A stretch of 24,474 bases of DNA from an uncultured Desulfarculaceae bacterium (GTDB taxonomy: Bacteria > Desulfobacterota > Desulfarculia > Desulfarculales > Desulfarculaceae), in NCBI GenBank assembly GCA_937908275.1, contig CALERA010000043.1:1-24474 (forward strand), written 5' to 3'. The notes below the pieces were generated by a model. The model worked only from the letters and a program-made list of their open reading frames with translations. It had not been told where the DNA came from and ran no database searches. The position numbers were made by a program, and so were the translations under genes. Every line of letters begins with the position of its first letter. Positions within the stretch are counted from its first letter, which is position 1. Positions 16,863-24,160 of the stretch are shown here, piece by piece.

Positions 16863-18002
16863 ATGGATTTTGACCTGAGCGAGGAGCACCGCCTGATCCA
16901 GGAGACGGCCTATCGTTTCGCCATTGGCGAGATCGCGCCCCAGGCCAAGGAATGCGACCGGGCCGAGAAATATCCCCGGGAAATCGTGCGCCAGGCCGCG
17001 GAGCTGGGCTTCGTGGGCCCCACCATTCCCGAGGAATACGGCGGCGCGGGTTATGGCTTTTTCGAGCATTCCCTGATCGTGGAGCAGATGGCCCGGGTGG
17101 ACCTGGGCATCACCCAGGCCATCGAATCGGCCGCCTTTGGCTCGCAGAACATCGTCTTCTTCGGGACCGAGGAGCAGAAGCAGAAGCACCTGCCCCCCCT
17201 GGCGGCCGGGGAGATGATCGCGGCCGGGGCCTACACCGAGCCCGACGCCGGCACCGACATCGCGGCGGCCCGCACCAAGGCGGTGCGCGAGGGCGAGGAA
17301 TGGGTCATCACCGGCAACAAGATGTTCATCACCAACGGCACGGTCTGCGATTTCATGGCCGTCTTCTGCCTGACCGACCCGGCTGCGGCCTCGCCCTATG
17401 AGCGCCACAGCCTGATCCTGGTGGAGTCCGGCCTGCCGGGCCTGACCGCCACCCCGATCAAGGGCAAGATGGGCCTGCGGGCCAGCGACACCGCCGAGGT
17501 GGCCTTCGAAGGGGTCCGGGTGCCGGCGGCTAACCTGATCGGCAAGCAGGGGCAGGGCTTCAAGCAGTTGATGCACTTTTTCGACGCCACCCGCACCGTG
17601 GTGGCCTCCCAGGGCGTGGGCCTGGCCCAGGGCGCCCTGGACCTGGCCCTCGCCTACGCCAAGGAGCGCATCACCTTCGGCCGGCCCCTGATCAACAACC
17701 AGGCGATCCAGTTCACCCTGGCCGAGATGGCCACCCGGATCGAGATGGCCCGGATGGCCACCTACCGCGCGGCCTGGCTGGTGGACCAGGGCCGGCCCAG
17801 CGCCAAGCTCAACTCCATGGCCAAGTACTACGCCGGGGAGACGGCGGTCTGGGTCTGCGACCAGGCCCTGCAACTGCACGGCGGCTACGGCTACATCGAC
17901 GAGTACGACATCCAGCGTTTCTACCGCGACGCCAAGATCCTGGAGATCTACGAGGGCACCAAGGAGGCGGAGAAGATGGTCATCGCCAAGCGGACCATCT
18001 AG
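16863..18002 (+). CDS. Acyl-CoA dehydrogenase
   Basis: This FAD enzyme introduces a double bond into an acyl-CoA and passes electrons to ETF. The 379-residue protein has the full family length: an N-terminal helical domain, the middle beta domain with YTEPDAGTD (about 124-132) and WVITGNKMFITNG, and the C-terminal domain with ITFGRPLINNQAIQF and QLHGGYGYIDEYDIQRFYRDAKILEIYEGT. The probable catalytic base is E364 in YEGT, the usual position for short/medium-chain type enzymes. ATG 16863 has AAAGGGG upstream. It starts 38 bp after the radical SAM gene. The substrate could be aliphatic or alicyclic; sequence alone does not decide. No ETF genes are seen in the window. Confidence 0.94.
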   Translation: MDFDLSEEHRLIQETAYRFAIGEIAPQAKECDRAEKYPREIVRQAAELGFVGPTIPEEYGGAGYGFFEHSLIVEQMARVDLGITQAIESAAFGSQNIVFFGTEEQKQKHLPPLAAGEMIAAGAYTEPDAGTDIAAARTKAVREGEEWVITGNKMFITNGTVCDFMAVFCLTDPAAASPYERHSLILVESGLPGLTATPIKGKMGLRASDTAEVAFEGVRVPAANLIGKQGQGFKQLMHFFDATRTVVASQGVGLAQGALDLALAYAKERITFGRPLINNQAIQFTLAEMATRIEMARMATYRAAWLVDQGRPSAKLNSMAKYYAGETAVWVCDQALQLHGGYGYIDEYDIQRFYRDAKILEIYEGTKEAEKMVIAKRTI

Positions 18003-18030
18003 GCCGGGGGCTGGGGGAGGGTCGCGCCGG

Positions 18031-18064
18031 CGGGATATCGTTCATCATAATGAACACAATCCCG
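18031..18064. promoter_or_regulatory. Two-part dyad, operator or stem-loop, after acyl-CoA dehydrogenase
   Basis: The core GTTCATCATAATGAAC (18040-18055) has perfect 6-bp arms. A second pair, CGGGAT (18031-18036) and ATCCCG (18059-18064), encloses it with 3-nt gaps on both sides. The AT-rich core in GC-rich DNA resembles a repressor operator. As RNA it would be a stem with a symmetric internal loop, without a T-run. It lies 150-180 bp upstream of the molybdenum hydroxylase genes. Confidence 0.5.
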
Positions 18065-18211
18065 GAGCGTGGCTCCCAGGCGTCAAGCCAGCCCCCAGTA
18101 AGTGGCCGTCCGGTCAAGCAGTTGTAATTTTTTGTTTCCTCCTTGATAGCTGTATGTTAGCTTTAAGGTGCCCAGCCGGGACACCCAGTCCGATGGAAGG
18201 CGAGAACGAGC
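18065..18211 (+). promoter_or_regulatory. Probable promoter region of the molybdenum hydroxylase operon
   Basis: The segment 18121-18170 is AT-rich relative to its surroundings, as in promoters elsewhere in this window. No convincing -35/-10 pair was found; TTGATA at 18143 has no good -10 at the right spacing. There is no sigma-54 motif. A ribosome site GAAGGCGAG precedes the ATG at 18212. Confidence 0.35.
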
Positions 18212-18706
18212 ATGGCCAAACAAAACATAGAGCTTATAGTGAACGGGGACCGCTACACGGTGGCGGTGGACCCCTGGCGGACCTTGGCCGAGGTCCTGCG
18301 CGAGGAGCTTAACCTCACCGGCACCAAGGTGGGCTGCAACCAGGGCGACTGCGGGGCCTGCACCGTGATCATGGACGGCCGCTCGGTCAGCTCCTGCCTG
18401 ACCCTGGCGGTGGAGGCCCATCAGCGACAGATCACCACCATCGAGGGCCTGGCCCCCAGCCGCACCCAGTTGCACCCCATCCAGGAGGCCTTCGTGGAGG
18501 CCCAGGCGGTGCAGTGCGGCTTCTGCACCTCGGGCATGATCATGAGCGCCAAGAACCTGCTGGACCACAACCCGCACCCGACGGAGGAGGAGATCCGGGC
18601 CGGCCTTTCCGGCAACCTCTGCCGCTGCACCGGCTACGTCAAGATCGTGGAGGCCATCGACCTGGCCGCCAAGAAGCTGGACCCCGCCGGGGCCAAGGAG
18701 GCTTAA
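18212..18706 (+). CDS. Molybdenum hydroxylase [2Fe-2S] small subunit (CoxS/HcrC-like)
   Basis: This subunit carries two [2Fe-2S] clusters that link the Mo site to FAD in xanthine-oxidase-family enzymes. The 164-residue protein has the plant-ferredoxin-type cluster C42, C47, C50, C62 (GCNQGDCGACTV) and the second cluster C102, C105, C137, C139 (CGFCTSGM and CRCTGY). All eight cysteines are present. Length matches the CoxS/HcrC type (about 160). It is the first gene of a tight three-gene operon; the FAD gene starts 3 bp after its stop. Confidence 0.96.
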   Translation: MAKQNIELIVNGDRYTVAVDPWRTLAEVLREELNLTGTKVGCNQGDCGACTVIMDGRSVSSCLTLAVEAHQRQITTIEGLAPSRTQLHPIQEAFVEAQAVQCGFCTSGMIMSAKNLLDHNPHPTEEEIRAGLSGNLCRCTGYVKIVEAIDLAAKKLDPAGAKEA

Positions 18707-18709
18707 GCC

Positions 18710-19594
18710 ATGTCGTTGGCCCACTTCGAGGTTCACCAGCCCACCAGCCTGGCCCAGGCCCTGGACCTGCTCAGCGCCCACCGCGCCGACGCCCGGGTCC
18801 TCTGCGGTGGCACCGACCTGGTGCCCAAGCTCAAGGCCGGGGTCATCGCCATCGGTCACCTGATCTCCCTCAAGCGGGTGCCGGAGCTGGATCACGTCAG
18901 TTTCAGCCCGGACCAGGGCCTGGTCATCGGTGGCGCGGCCCGGCTTTCCGACGTGGCCGAGGCCCCGGGCGTGGCCGAGAACTACCCTGGCCTGGCCCAC
19001 GCCTGCTCGGTGATGGCCACCACCCAGATCCGCCACATGGGCACCGTGGCCGGCAACATCGCCAACGCCGCGCCCAGCGGCGACACCGCCGCGCCCTTGC
19101 TGGTGCACGACGCGGTGATCAACGTGGTGGGTCCCGGCGGCCGCCGCTCCATCCCGTTGGCCGATTTCTTCGCCGGCCCCGGGGCCTCGGTGCTGGACAG
19201 CCTGGAGATCATCGAGACCATCACCGCACCCGCGCCGCAAAAGCCTTGCGGCTCCCAATACCTGCGCCTCTCGGCCCGCAGCCTGGTGGATATCGCGGCG
19301 GTGGGCGTGGCCGCACTGATCGCCTTGGATGGCGCGGGCCGGGTGAACCGCTGCCGCCTGGCCATGGCCGCGGTGGCCCCCACCCCCCGGCGCTGCCCCG
19401 AGGCCGAGGCCCTGCTGGAGGGTAAGACGCCCGACGCCGGCCTCATCGCCGCCGCCGCCCAGGCCCTGTCCGCCGCCTCCTGCCCCATCGATGACGTGCG
19501 CTCCAGCGCCGCCTATCGCCAACAGATGGTGGGGGTGCTGGCCCGGCGAGCGCTCGAACATAGCCTGAAGCTGGCCCAAGGAGGTGCCCAGTGA
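18710..19594 (+). CDS. Molybdenum hydroxylase FAD subunit (CoxM/HcrB-like)
   Basis: This FAD subunit exchanges electrons with the external carrier. The 294-residue protein has CGGTDLVPKLKAG (32-44) and TTQIRHMGTVAGNIANAAPSGDT, the two FAD-binding motifs of the family. Its length is that of CoxM/XdhB. The HcrB subunit of 4-hydroxybenzoyl-CoA reductase has an extra loop with four cysteines for a [4Fe-4S] cluster; I see no such Cys-rich insertion here. This argues against a standard HcrB role. ATG 18710 follows AAGGAGG at the end of the previous gene. Its stop overlaps the GTG start of the next gene (GTGA). Confidence 0.94.
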   Translation: MSLAHFEVHQPTSLAQALDLLSAHRADARVLCGGTDLVPKLKAGVIAIGHLISLKRVPELDHVSFSPDQGLVIGGAARLSDVAEAPGVAENYPGLAHACSVMATTQIRHMGTVAGNIANAAPSGDTAAPLLVHDAVINVVGPGGRRSIPLADFFAGPGASVLDSLEIIETITAPAPQKPCGSQYLRLSARSLVDIAAVGVAALIALDGAGRVNRCRLAMAAVAPTPRRCPEAEALLEGKTPDAGLIAAAAQALSAASCPIDDVRSSAAYRQQMVGVLARRALEHSLKLAQGGAQ

Positions 19595-21867
19595 AAACCA
19601 ACCCCAAGCTCATCGGCCAGAGCGTTCCCCGGCTGGACGCCCCCCAGAAGGTGACCGGCCAGGCCATCTACACCGACGACATCAAGCTGCCTGGGATGCT
19701 CTATTGTAAGATGCTGACCAGCCCGCTGCCCCACGCCCGCATCAAGCGCATCGACGTCTCCAAGGCCAGGGCCCTGCCCGGGGTCAAGGACGTGATCATC
19801 GGCGAGGACACCCCCAAGGTCAAGTACGGCAACTGGCGGCTGGTGCCCGAAAGCCAGGACGAGCTGCCCCTGGCGGTGGACAAGGTCCGCTTCGTGGGCG
19901 ACGAGGTGGCGGCCGTGGCCGCCCTGGACCCGGAGATCGCCGAGAAGGCCATCAGCCTGATCGAGGTGGAGTACGAGGAGCTGCCGGCCCTCTACACCGT
20001 GGAGGATTCCATCGCCGATGGCGCGCCCCTGATCCACGAAGAGAGCAAGGGCAACGTCAGCCTGGTGCGCAAGATCAACTACGGCGACGTGGACGGGTCC
20101 TTTGCCAGCGCCCACTACGTGCGCGAGGACACCTTCCGGGTCCACGCCGTGCAGCACGCCTACATGGAGCCCTGCGCCAGCATCGCCGCCCCGGACGAGG
20201 GCGGGCGGGTCACCCTCTGGACCAGCACCCAGACCCCTTACATCGTGCAGTGCCTGCTGGCCAGCACCCTGGGCATCCCCGAAAACCACGTGCGGGTGAT
20301 GAAGGTGGCGGTGGGCGGCGGCTTTGGCGGCAAGATGGAGCTGCGGCCCTGGGAGTTCTGCTGCGCCTTCATGGCCCTGCGCACCGGCCGGCCGGTGAAG
20401 TTCCTCTGGAGCCGCAAGGAGGACCTGTCCTTCGGCCGCCGCCGCCACGGCATGACGCTTTATTCCAAAATCGCCTTTGCCAAGGACGGCAAGCTCATCG
20501 CCAAGGACTTCCAGGTGCTCCTGGATGGCGGGGCCTACAACGCCATGGGACCCACCGCGACCTTCCTCTGCGGCACCTTCGGCAACATGGCCTACCGCCT
20601 GCCGGCCTATCGCTACTTCGGCCGCCACGTCTACACCAACAAGCCCCCGGCCTCGGCCATGCGCGGCTTTGGCGCGCCCCAGGCCTATTTCGCCATGGAG
20701 AGCCAGTTCAGCATGGCGGCCGAGGAAATGGGATTCGACCCCATCGACCTGCGCATCATCAACGCCATGGAAGAGGGTGACGTCATCCCCGAAGTGGCCA
20801 CCGTCTCCACCTGCGGCTTCAAGGAGAGCCTGGAGAAGGTCCGCGAACTCAGCGGCTGGGACGAGAAGCGCAAGAACAGGCAGCCCGGCCACGGCCTGGG
20901 CATCAGCGCCTACAGCTTCATCAGTGGCGGCGTCTTCAACTGGTTCAACACCAAGTACAACTTCAGCGCCGCCGAGGTGCGGGTCTATGACGACGGCACC
21001 GCCCATTTGTTCAGCATGGCCTGCGACATCGGCCAGGGCCCGGACACGGTGCTCAGGCAAATCCTGGCCGCCGACCTGGGGCTGAGCATCGACAAGGTGC
21101 GCCTGACCGCCATGGACACCGCCCAGACCCCCAAGGCCGACCTGGGCTCCTGGGGCAGCCGGGTCACCCTGATGAACGGCAACGCCATCCTGGAGGCCAC
21201 CAAGAAGATCAAGGAGATGCTGATCCCGGTCCTTTTCGCCGAGTTCGATCTCAACCAGATCCAGGACCTGGCCTTCGAGGACGACCACATCTTCGTGAAA
21301 TCCAACCCCAAGAAGCGGATGAGCTTCGCCCAGGCGGTGTACAAGGCCCTGCGCGGCCGGCGGGGCGAGCCCCTGGTGGCCCAGGGCTACTACACCCCGC
21401 GCAACAAGGGCCTGGTCAGCCCGGCCTTCTCCTTCGGGGCCCAGGTGGCCGAGGTCACCGTGGACCAGGACACCGGCCTGGTCAAGGTGGACAAGATCTA
21501 CACCGCCCATGACTGCGGCGTGCCGATCAACAAGAAGGCGGTGGAGGGGCAGCTGGAGGGCGCCATCCAGATGGGCCTGGGCTACACCCTGTCCGAGCAA
21601 TTCGTGATGAAGGACGGCCGCACCCTGAACAGCACCTTCCTGGACTACAAGGTGCCCACCGCCCTGGACATGCCGCCCAGCGAGTCGGTGGAGGTGGAGA
21701 CCTACGAGCCCGAGGGTCCCTTCGGGGCCAAGGAGGCTGGCGAGGGCCTGGCCATCCCCACCGCCGCGGCCATCGGCCACGCGGTCTACGAGGCCACCGG
21801 CTATCGCTGCAAGGACCTGCCCATCACGCCCGAGAAGGTCCTGCGCGGCCTGGGCAAGCTGAAGTGA
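19591..21867 (+). CDS. Molybdenum hydroxylase large (Moco) subunit
   Basis: This catalytic subunit holds the molybdopterin cofactor. The 758-residue protein has GGGFGGK (242-248), AMRGFGAPQ (356-364), GQGPDTVLRQ (481-490) and GPFGAKEAGEG (709-719), where E718 is in the position of the catalytic glutamate of xanthine-oxidase-family enzymes. Length and the GPFGAKEAGEG form resemble 4-hydroxybenzoyl-CoA reductase alpha and related enzymes, but the FAD partner lacks the HcrB Fe-S loop. The reaction could be hydroxylation of an aromatic or N-heterocyclic ring, aldehyde oxidation, or reductive dehydroxylation. The start is GTG 19591, with AAGGAGG 6 nt upstream and a 4-bp overlap with the FAD gene, so translation is coupled. 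No Moco-sulfuration or chaperone gene is in the window. Confidence 0.95.
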   Translation: MKTNPKLIGQSVPRLDAPQKVTGQAIYTDDIKLPGMLYCKMLTSPLPHARIKRIDVSKARALPGVKDVIIGEDTPKVKYGNWRLVPESQDELPLAVDKVRFVGDEVAAVAALDPEIAEKAISLIEVEYEELPALYTVEDSIADGAPLIHEESKGNVSLVRKINYGDVDGSFASAHYVREDTFRVHAVQHAYMEPCASIAAPDEGGRVTLWTSTQTPYIVQCLLASTLGIPENHVRVMKVAVGGGFGGKMELRPWEFCCAFMALRTGRPVKFLWSRKEDLSFGRRRHGMTLYSKIAFAKDGKLIAKDFQVLLDGGAYNAMGPTATFLCGTFGNMAYRLPAYRYFGRHVYTNKPPASAMRGFGAPQAYFAMESQFSMAAEEMGFDPIDLRIINAMEEGDVIPEVATVSTCGFKESLEKVRELSGWDEKRKNRQPGHGLGISAYSFISGGVFNWFNTKYNFSAAEVRVYDDGTAHLFSMACDIGQGPDTVLRQILAADLGLSIDKVRLTAMDTAQTPKADLGSWGSRVTLMNGNAILEATKKIKEMLIPVLFAEFDLNQIQDLAFEDDHIFVKSNPKKRMSFAQAVYKALRGRRGEPLVAQGYYTPRNKGLVSPAFSFGAQVAEVTVDQDTGLVKVDKIYTAHDCGVPINKKAVEGQLEGAIQMGLGYTLSEQFVMKDGRTLNSTFLDYKVPTALDMPPSESVEVETYEPEGPFGAKEAGEGLAIPTAAAIGHAVYEATGYRCKDLPITPEKVLRGLGKLK

Positions 21868-21877
21868 TCCGCTTCCA

Positions 21878-21909
21878 GGAGGCCGGTCCGGATCGCCGGG
21901 CCGGCCTCC
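21878..21909 (+). terminator. Possible terminator after molybdenum hydroxylase operon
   Basis: GGAGGCCGG (21878-21886) and CCGGCCTCC (21901-21909) form a perfect 9-bp stem with a 14-nt loop, 10 bp after the stop codon. There is no T-run, so termination is uncertain. Confidence 0.4.
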
Positions 21910-21942
21910 CGGCCACTATCCTGATTTAGCGAGGGGGAGCCT

Positions 21943-22155
21943 ATGGCCGTGGTTGATCCCGCAACGCCCTGGGAGCGCCTGCCCGCGATCCTGGCCCCGC
22001 CGCCAGTCCCCCCCGAAGCGGCCCAGCCCGCCCGCCTCTCGCCGCCCGCCCCGGCTCTGCCCCGGCGCGGGCGGTGGTGTCTCGGGCCTCCGGAGCGGGG
22101 CCGCGCCCGACGCGGGGACCTGGACCCGGATCGGGATTCAGATGGTTTGACGTAA
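21943..22155 (+). CDS. Small hypothetical ORF, doubtful
   Basis: A 70-codon open frame begins with ATG after a good ribosome site (GAGGGGGAG). The predicted protein is rich in Pro, Ala and Arg and matches no family I know. Its end overlaps the -35 of the next promoter. The ribosome site is the only support; the composition is what any GC-rich non-coding frame would give. It could also be a gene remnant. Confidence 0.25.
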   Translation: MAVVDPATPWERLPAILAPPPVPPEAAQPARLSPPAPALPRRGRWCLGPPERGRARRGDLDPDRDSDGLT

Positions 22156-22175
22156 CCTAAGCCGCTTAGTATATT
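22147..22175 (+). promoter_or_regulatory. Sigma-70 promoter of the MarR gene with operator in the spacer
   Basis: TTGACG (22147-22152) and TATATT (22170-22175) are separated by exactly 17 bp. The palindrome CTAAG-CCG-CTTAG (22157-22169) fills the 3' part of the spacer, adjoining the -10. A repressor bound here would block polymerase, so the MarR protein probably controls itself. The start would be near 22182, which rules out the ATG at 22178 as the translation start on this transcript. Confidence 0.7.
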
Positions 22176-22207
22176 AAATGAATTTCAACCGTTCGCGGGC
22201 GCGTGCA

Positions 22208-22678
22208 ATGGACAACGGCGGGTACAAAAGCAACCTGAGTCTCAACGAGAAGCTCCTGATGGGAGTGATCCGGGTGGCCGAGGATTTCAAGAAGCAGTCC
22301 TCGGCCATCTTCAAGAATTATGGTCTGACCTTCGCCCAGTACAACGTGCTCAGGGTGCTGAACTCCTCCAAGGACGGGGTCAACACCGTGACCAACGTGG
22401 GCAAGATCATGCTGGTCACCGGGGCCAACATGACCGGCCTGGCCAAGCGCCTGGAGCGCGACGGCTACCTGATCCGCAAGCGCCACCCCCAGGACGAGCG
22501 GGTCACCCTGCTGGAAATCTCGCCCAAGGGCAAGCAGGCCCTGTTGAACATCGAGCGGGAGAAGGAAGAAAACCTCCGGCGCTACGTGGGCCAGTTCAGC
22601 GACGGCGAGAAGCGGGCCATCCTGGGCCAGCTCAAGGACATGGTGGCCCACAAGCAGGACGAAGCGGCTGGCCAGTAA
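22208..22678 (+). CDS. MarR-family transcriptional regulator
   Basis: A winged-helix regulator, usually a dimeric repressor released by a small acid or CoA thioester. The 156-residue protein has the family core: an N-terminal helix, YGLTFAQYNVLRVLNSSKDGV, the recognition region LVTGANMTGLAKRLERDGYLIRKRHPQDERV and the wing LLEISPKGKQALL, then a C-terminal dimer helix. ATG 22208 was chosen over the in-frame ATG at 22178 because the promoter places the RNA start near 22182. No strong ribosome site is seen. Located downstream of the catabolic operons, it may control them as well as itself; its operator (CTAAG-CCG-CTTAG) was not found as an exact copy at the other promoters. Confidence 0.93.
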   Translation: MDNGGYKSNLSLNEKLLMGVIRVAEDFKKQSSAIFKNYGLTFAQYNVLRVLNSSKDGVNTVTNVGKIMLVTGANMTGLAKRLERDGYLIRKRHPQDERVTLLEISPKGKQALLNIEREKEENLRRYVGQFSDGEKRAILGQLKDMVAHKQDEAAGQ

Positions 22679-22740
22679 GACCGCCTGGTTCGCCGGCAAG
22701 ATGACTTGCTACCGTAGCTCAAGCTAAAGGGCGGGTGGTC

Positions 22741-23034
22741 ATGCGGGCCTGCAAGATTTTCGTCGCACTGTTGCTGATGGCGGTGTGGCTGCTGGGGGCG
22801 GGCGCGGCCTGGGCCGCTTCCGAATTCGAGGGCTCGGGCGACGACCCGACCCTGCCCCAACGCCCCCCCCAATCCTATTACGTCCCCGACCAGGACGAAC
22901 TCCAGCCCCTGCCCGCCCAGCCCCCGGCCAACAGCTTTTGGGGCCGCCTGCGGCAGGCCCTCACCGGTTCCGGCCAACTGGACCCGGGGCGCGACGACCC
23001 CCAGCACGACCCCAACCTGGACCAGGGACCCTAG
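22741..23034 (+). CDS. Small secreted Pro-rich protein of unknown function
   Basis: This 97-residue protein has a clear signal peptide: MRACK, a hydrophobic core (IFVALLLMAVWLLGAGAAW) and probable cleavage after AWA (about residue 25). The mature part is short, acidic, and rich in Pro, Gln and Asp, with one motif-like segment SFWGRLRQALTGSG. No family is recognised. ATG 22741 is chosen over the GTG two codons earlier; AAAGG lies about 10 nt upstream. It starts 62 bp after the MarR stop, on the same strand, and could be co-transcribed. It is not a lipoprotein, as no lipobox cysteine follows the core. Confidence 0.6.
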   Translation: MRACKIFVALLLMAVWLLGAGAAWAASEFEGSGDDPTLPQRPPQSYYVPDQDELQPLPAQPPANSFWGRLRQALTGSGQLDPGRDDPQHDPNLDQGP

Positions 23035-23147
23035 GCCGGAGCGGCCGGCGAAAGCTCGTTCAAGCTGTCGCGCGGCGCTCAAGATGCCTGGGCGCGGGAG
23101 CCCCGCGCGGCACGGCATGTGGCCAGGTCCGAAAAGTCGTATTTTAT

Positions 23148-23177
23148 TTGCAGACCCAGACCGGGACGGCTTATGCT
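23148..23177 (+). promoter_or_regulatory. Possible promoter of the ferritin-like gene
   Basis: TTGCAG (23148-23153) and TATGCT (23172-23177) match 4 of 6 bases each, with an 18-bp spacer. A less GC-rich tract follows to 23205, with CTGATT near 23180 and again at 23196. The call is weak; the position fits a leader of about 55 nt. Confidence 0.35.
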
Positions 23178-23240
23178 ATCTGATTAGGATATCACCTGAT
23201 TTATCCCGCTGCGGCGGGCCCCACCAGCAGAGGAGGACTC

Positions 23241-23603
23241 ATGCCCGAATTCATGGACCCCTTCACCGGAATGACCCCCGGTCGCAAACTGACCGCGCGC
23301 GAGCTGTGCCGCGCCCTGCGCATGTCGCTTTCGGCCGAGCAGGAGGCCATCAACCTGTATGAGGCCCTGGCCGACGCCACCGACAACAAGCTGGCCAAGA
23401 AGGTTCTCCAGGACATCGCCGACGAGGAGCGCGAGCACGCCGGCGAGTTCCTGCGCCTGATCAACATCCTCCTGCCCGACGAGGCCGGCTTCCTGGCCCA
23501 CGGCGCCAAGGAGGTGGACGAGATGGTGGAGGAGCTGAAGCCCAAAAAGGCCGCCAAGGCGCCCGCCGCCAAGAAGGCGGCAGCCAAGAAAGCCGCCAAG
23601 TAG
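23241..23603 (+). CDS. Encapsulated-ferritin-like (EncFtn/rubrerythrin-type) protein with Lys/Ala tail
   Basis: The 120-residue protein has a two-helix half-ferritin: LSAEQEAINLYEAL (about 30-43) and DIADEEREHAGEFL (58-71). E33, Y40, E63 and H66 correspond, with a one-residue shift, to the ferroxidase residues I recall for encapsulated ferritin (E32, Y39, E62, H65). This suggests iron binding, with four-helix sites formed between subunits. The C-terminus from about 100 is nearly all Lys, Ala and Pro, a histone-H1-like tail unlike the encapsulin-targeting peptide. No encapsulin gene is in the window. ATG 23241 has AGAGGAGG upstream. It could alternatively be a small rubrerythrin-like protein without encapsulin. 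The tail might bind DNA or polyanions. Confidence 0.85.
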   Translation: MPEFMDPFTGMTPGRKLTARELCRALRMSLSAEQEAINLYEALADATDNKLAKKVLQDIADEEREHAGEFLRLINILLPDEAGFLAHGAKEVDEMVEELKPKKAAKAPAAKKAAAKKAAK

Positions 23604-23616
23604 CCGAGCCGGCGCG

Positions 23617-23644
23617 CCCCGTCCCGGGCTGGTCCGGGGCGGGG
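23617..23644. terminator. Possible terminator hairpin after ferritin-like gene
   Basis: CCCCGTCCCGG (23617-23627) and CCGGGGCGGGG (23634-23644) form an 11-bp stem with one G-U pair and a 6-nt loop, 13 bp after the stop. No T-run follows. It lies between convergent genes. Confidence 0.4.
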
Positions 23645-23777
23645 TGGCCGGTGATCAGGGCCAATTGTCTCAGGCTGTATTCCGCGCGGATGGCGCGAGG
23701 TTGGCTGGCCCGATGGCGAGGTGGAGGGGCGGAGGGACGGCGGCGCATTCCGTGGTGGACACGCCGCCGGTTTGGTT

Positions 23778-24101
23778 CTAGGCTCCGGGTTTCAGGTGGC
23801 CGCGCAGCTTGTCTCCGGCGGCCTTGATCTTGTCCATGCCCTTGCGTCCGCCGGCCAGCTTCACCGCCTTGTCGGCCAGGCGCAGGGCGTCGCCGGCCCG
23901 GCCCTGGCCCAGGCGCTTCTTGATCTCCGACTCCACCCGGCCGGCGGCGCCATCGCCGCGGGTGCAGATGGCCGGGGCCGAGAGCAGGCGGGTGACCTGG
24001 GGACAGGTGCAGAGCGGACACTCGGGATCGGGAGCGTCAAGCTTTTGCAGCACCTCGAAGACGTGCTCGCAGTTGTTGCACTGATAGTCGTAAGTCGGCA
24101 T
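23778..24101 (-). CDS. FmdB-family zinc-ribbon protein
   Basis: This is a small putative regulatory or metal-binding protein. The 107-residue protein begins MPTYDYQCNNCEHVFEVLQ, the typical FmdB start, with zinc ligands C8, C11, C28 and C31. The tail (about 45-107) is basic and helical (SEIKKRLGQGRAGDALRLADKAVKLAGG...) and not part of the core family. ATG 24101 has AAGGAAGG upstream; a longer in-frame start at 24140 has none and breaks the family N-terminus. It is convergent with the ferritin-like gene and lies 59 bp downstream of the hydrolase gene on the same strand. Confidence 0.9.
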   Translation of the reverse strand: MPTYDYQCNNCEHVFEVLQKLDAPDPECPLCTCPQVTRLLSAPAICTRGDGAAGRVESEIKKRLGQGRAGDALRLADKAVKLAGGRKGMDKIKAAGDKLRGHLKPGA

Positions 24102-24160
24102 CGTGAACCTTCCTTTGGGCCCAATCAGGGGCCATTGCACCCAAAGATAATCATCCCGCG

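Noticed and set aside
19513..21780. 755-codon minus-strand open frame opposite the Moco subunit
   Set aside because: No recognisable domain, and the plus-strand gene has all family motifs.
18212..21867. Assignment as hcrCBA (4-hydroxybenzoyl-CoA reductase)
   Set aside because: The FAD subunit lacks the Cys-rich insertion expected of HcrB, so I kept the general family name.
23241..23603. Assignment as classic bacterioferritin or Dps
   Set aside because: Only a two-helix half-ferritin is present at 120 residues, with the EExEH motif of EncFtn/rubrerythrin types rather than a full four-helix bundle.
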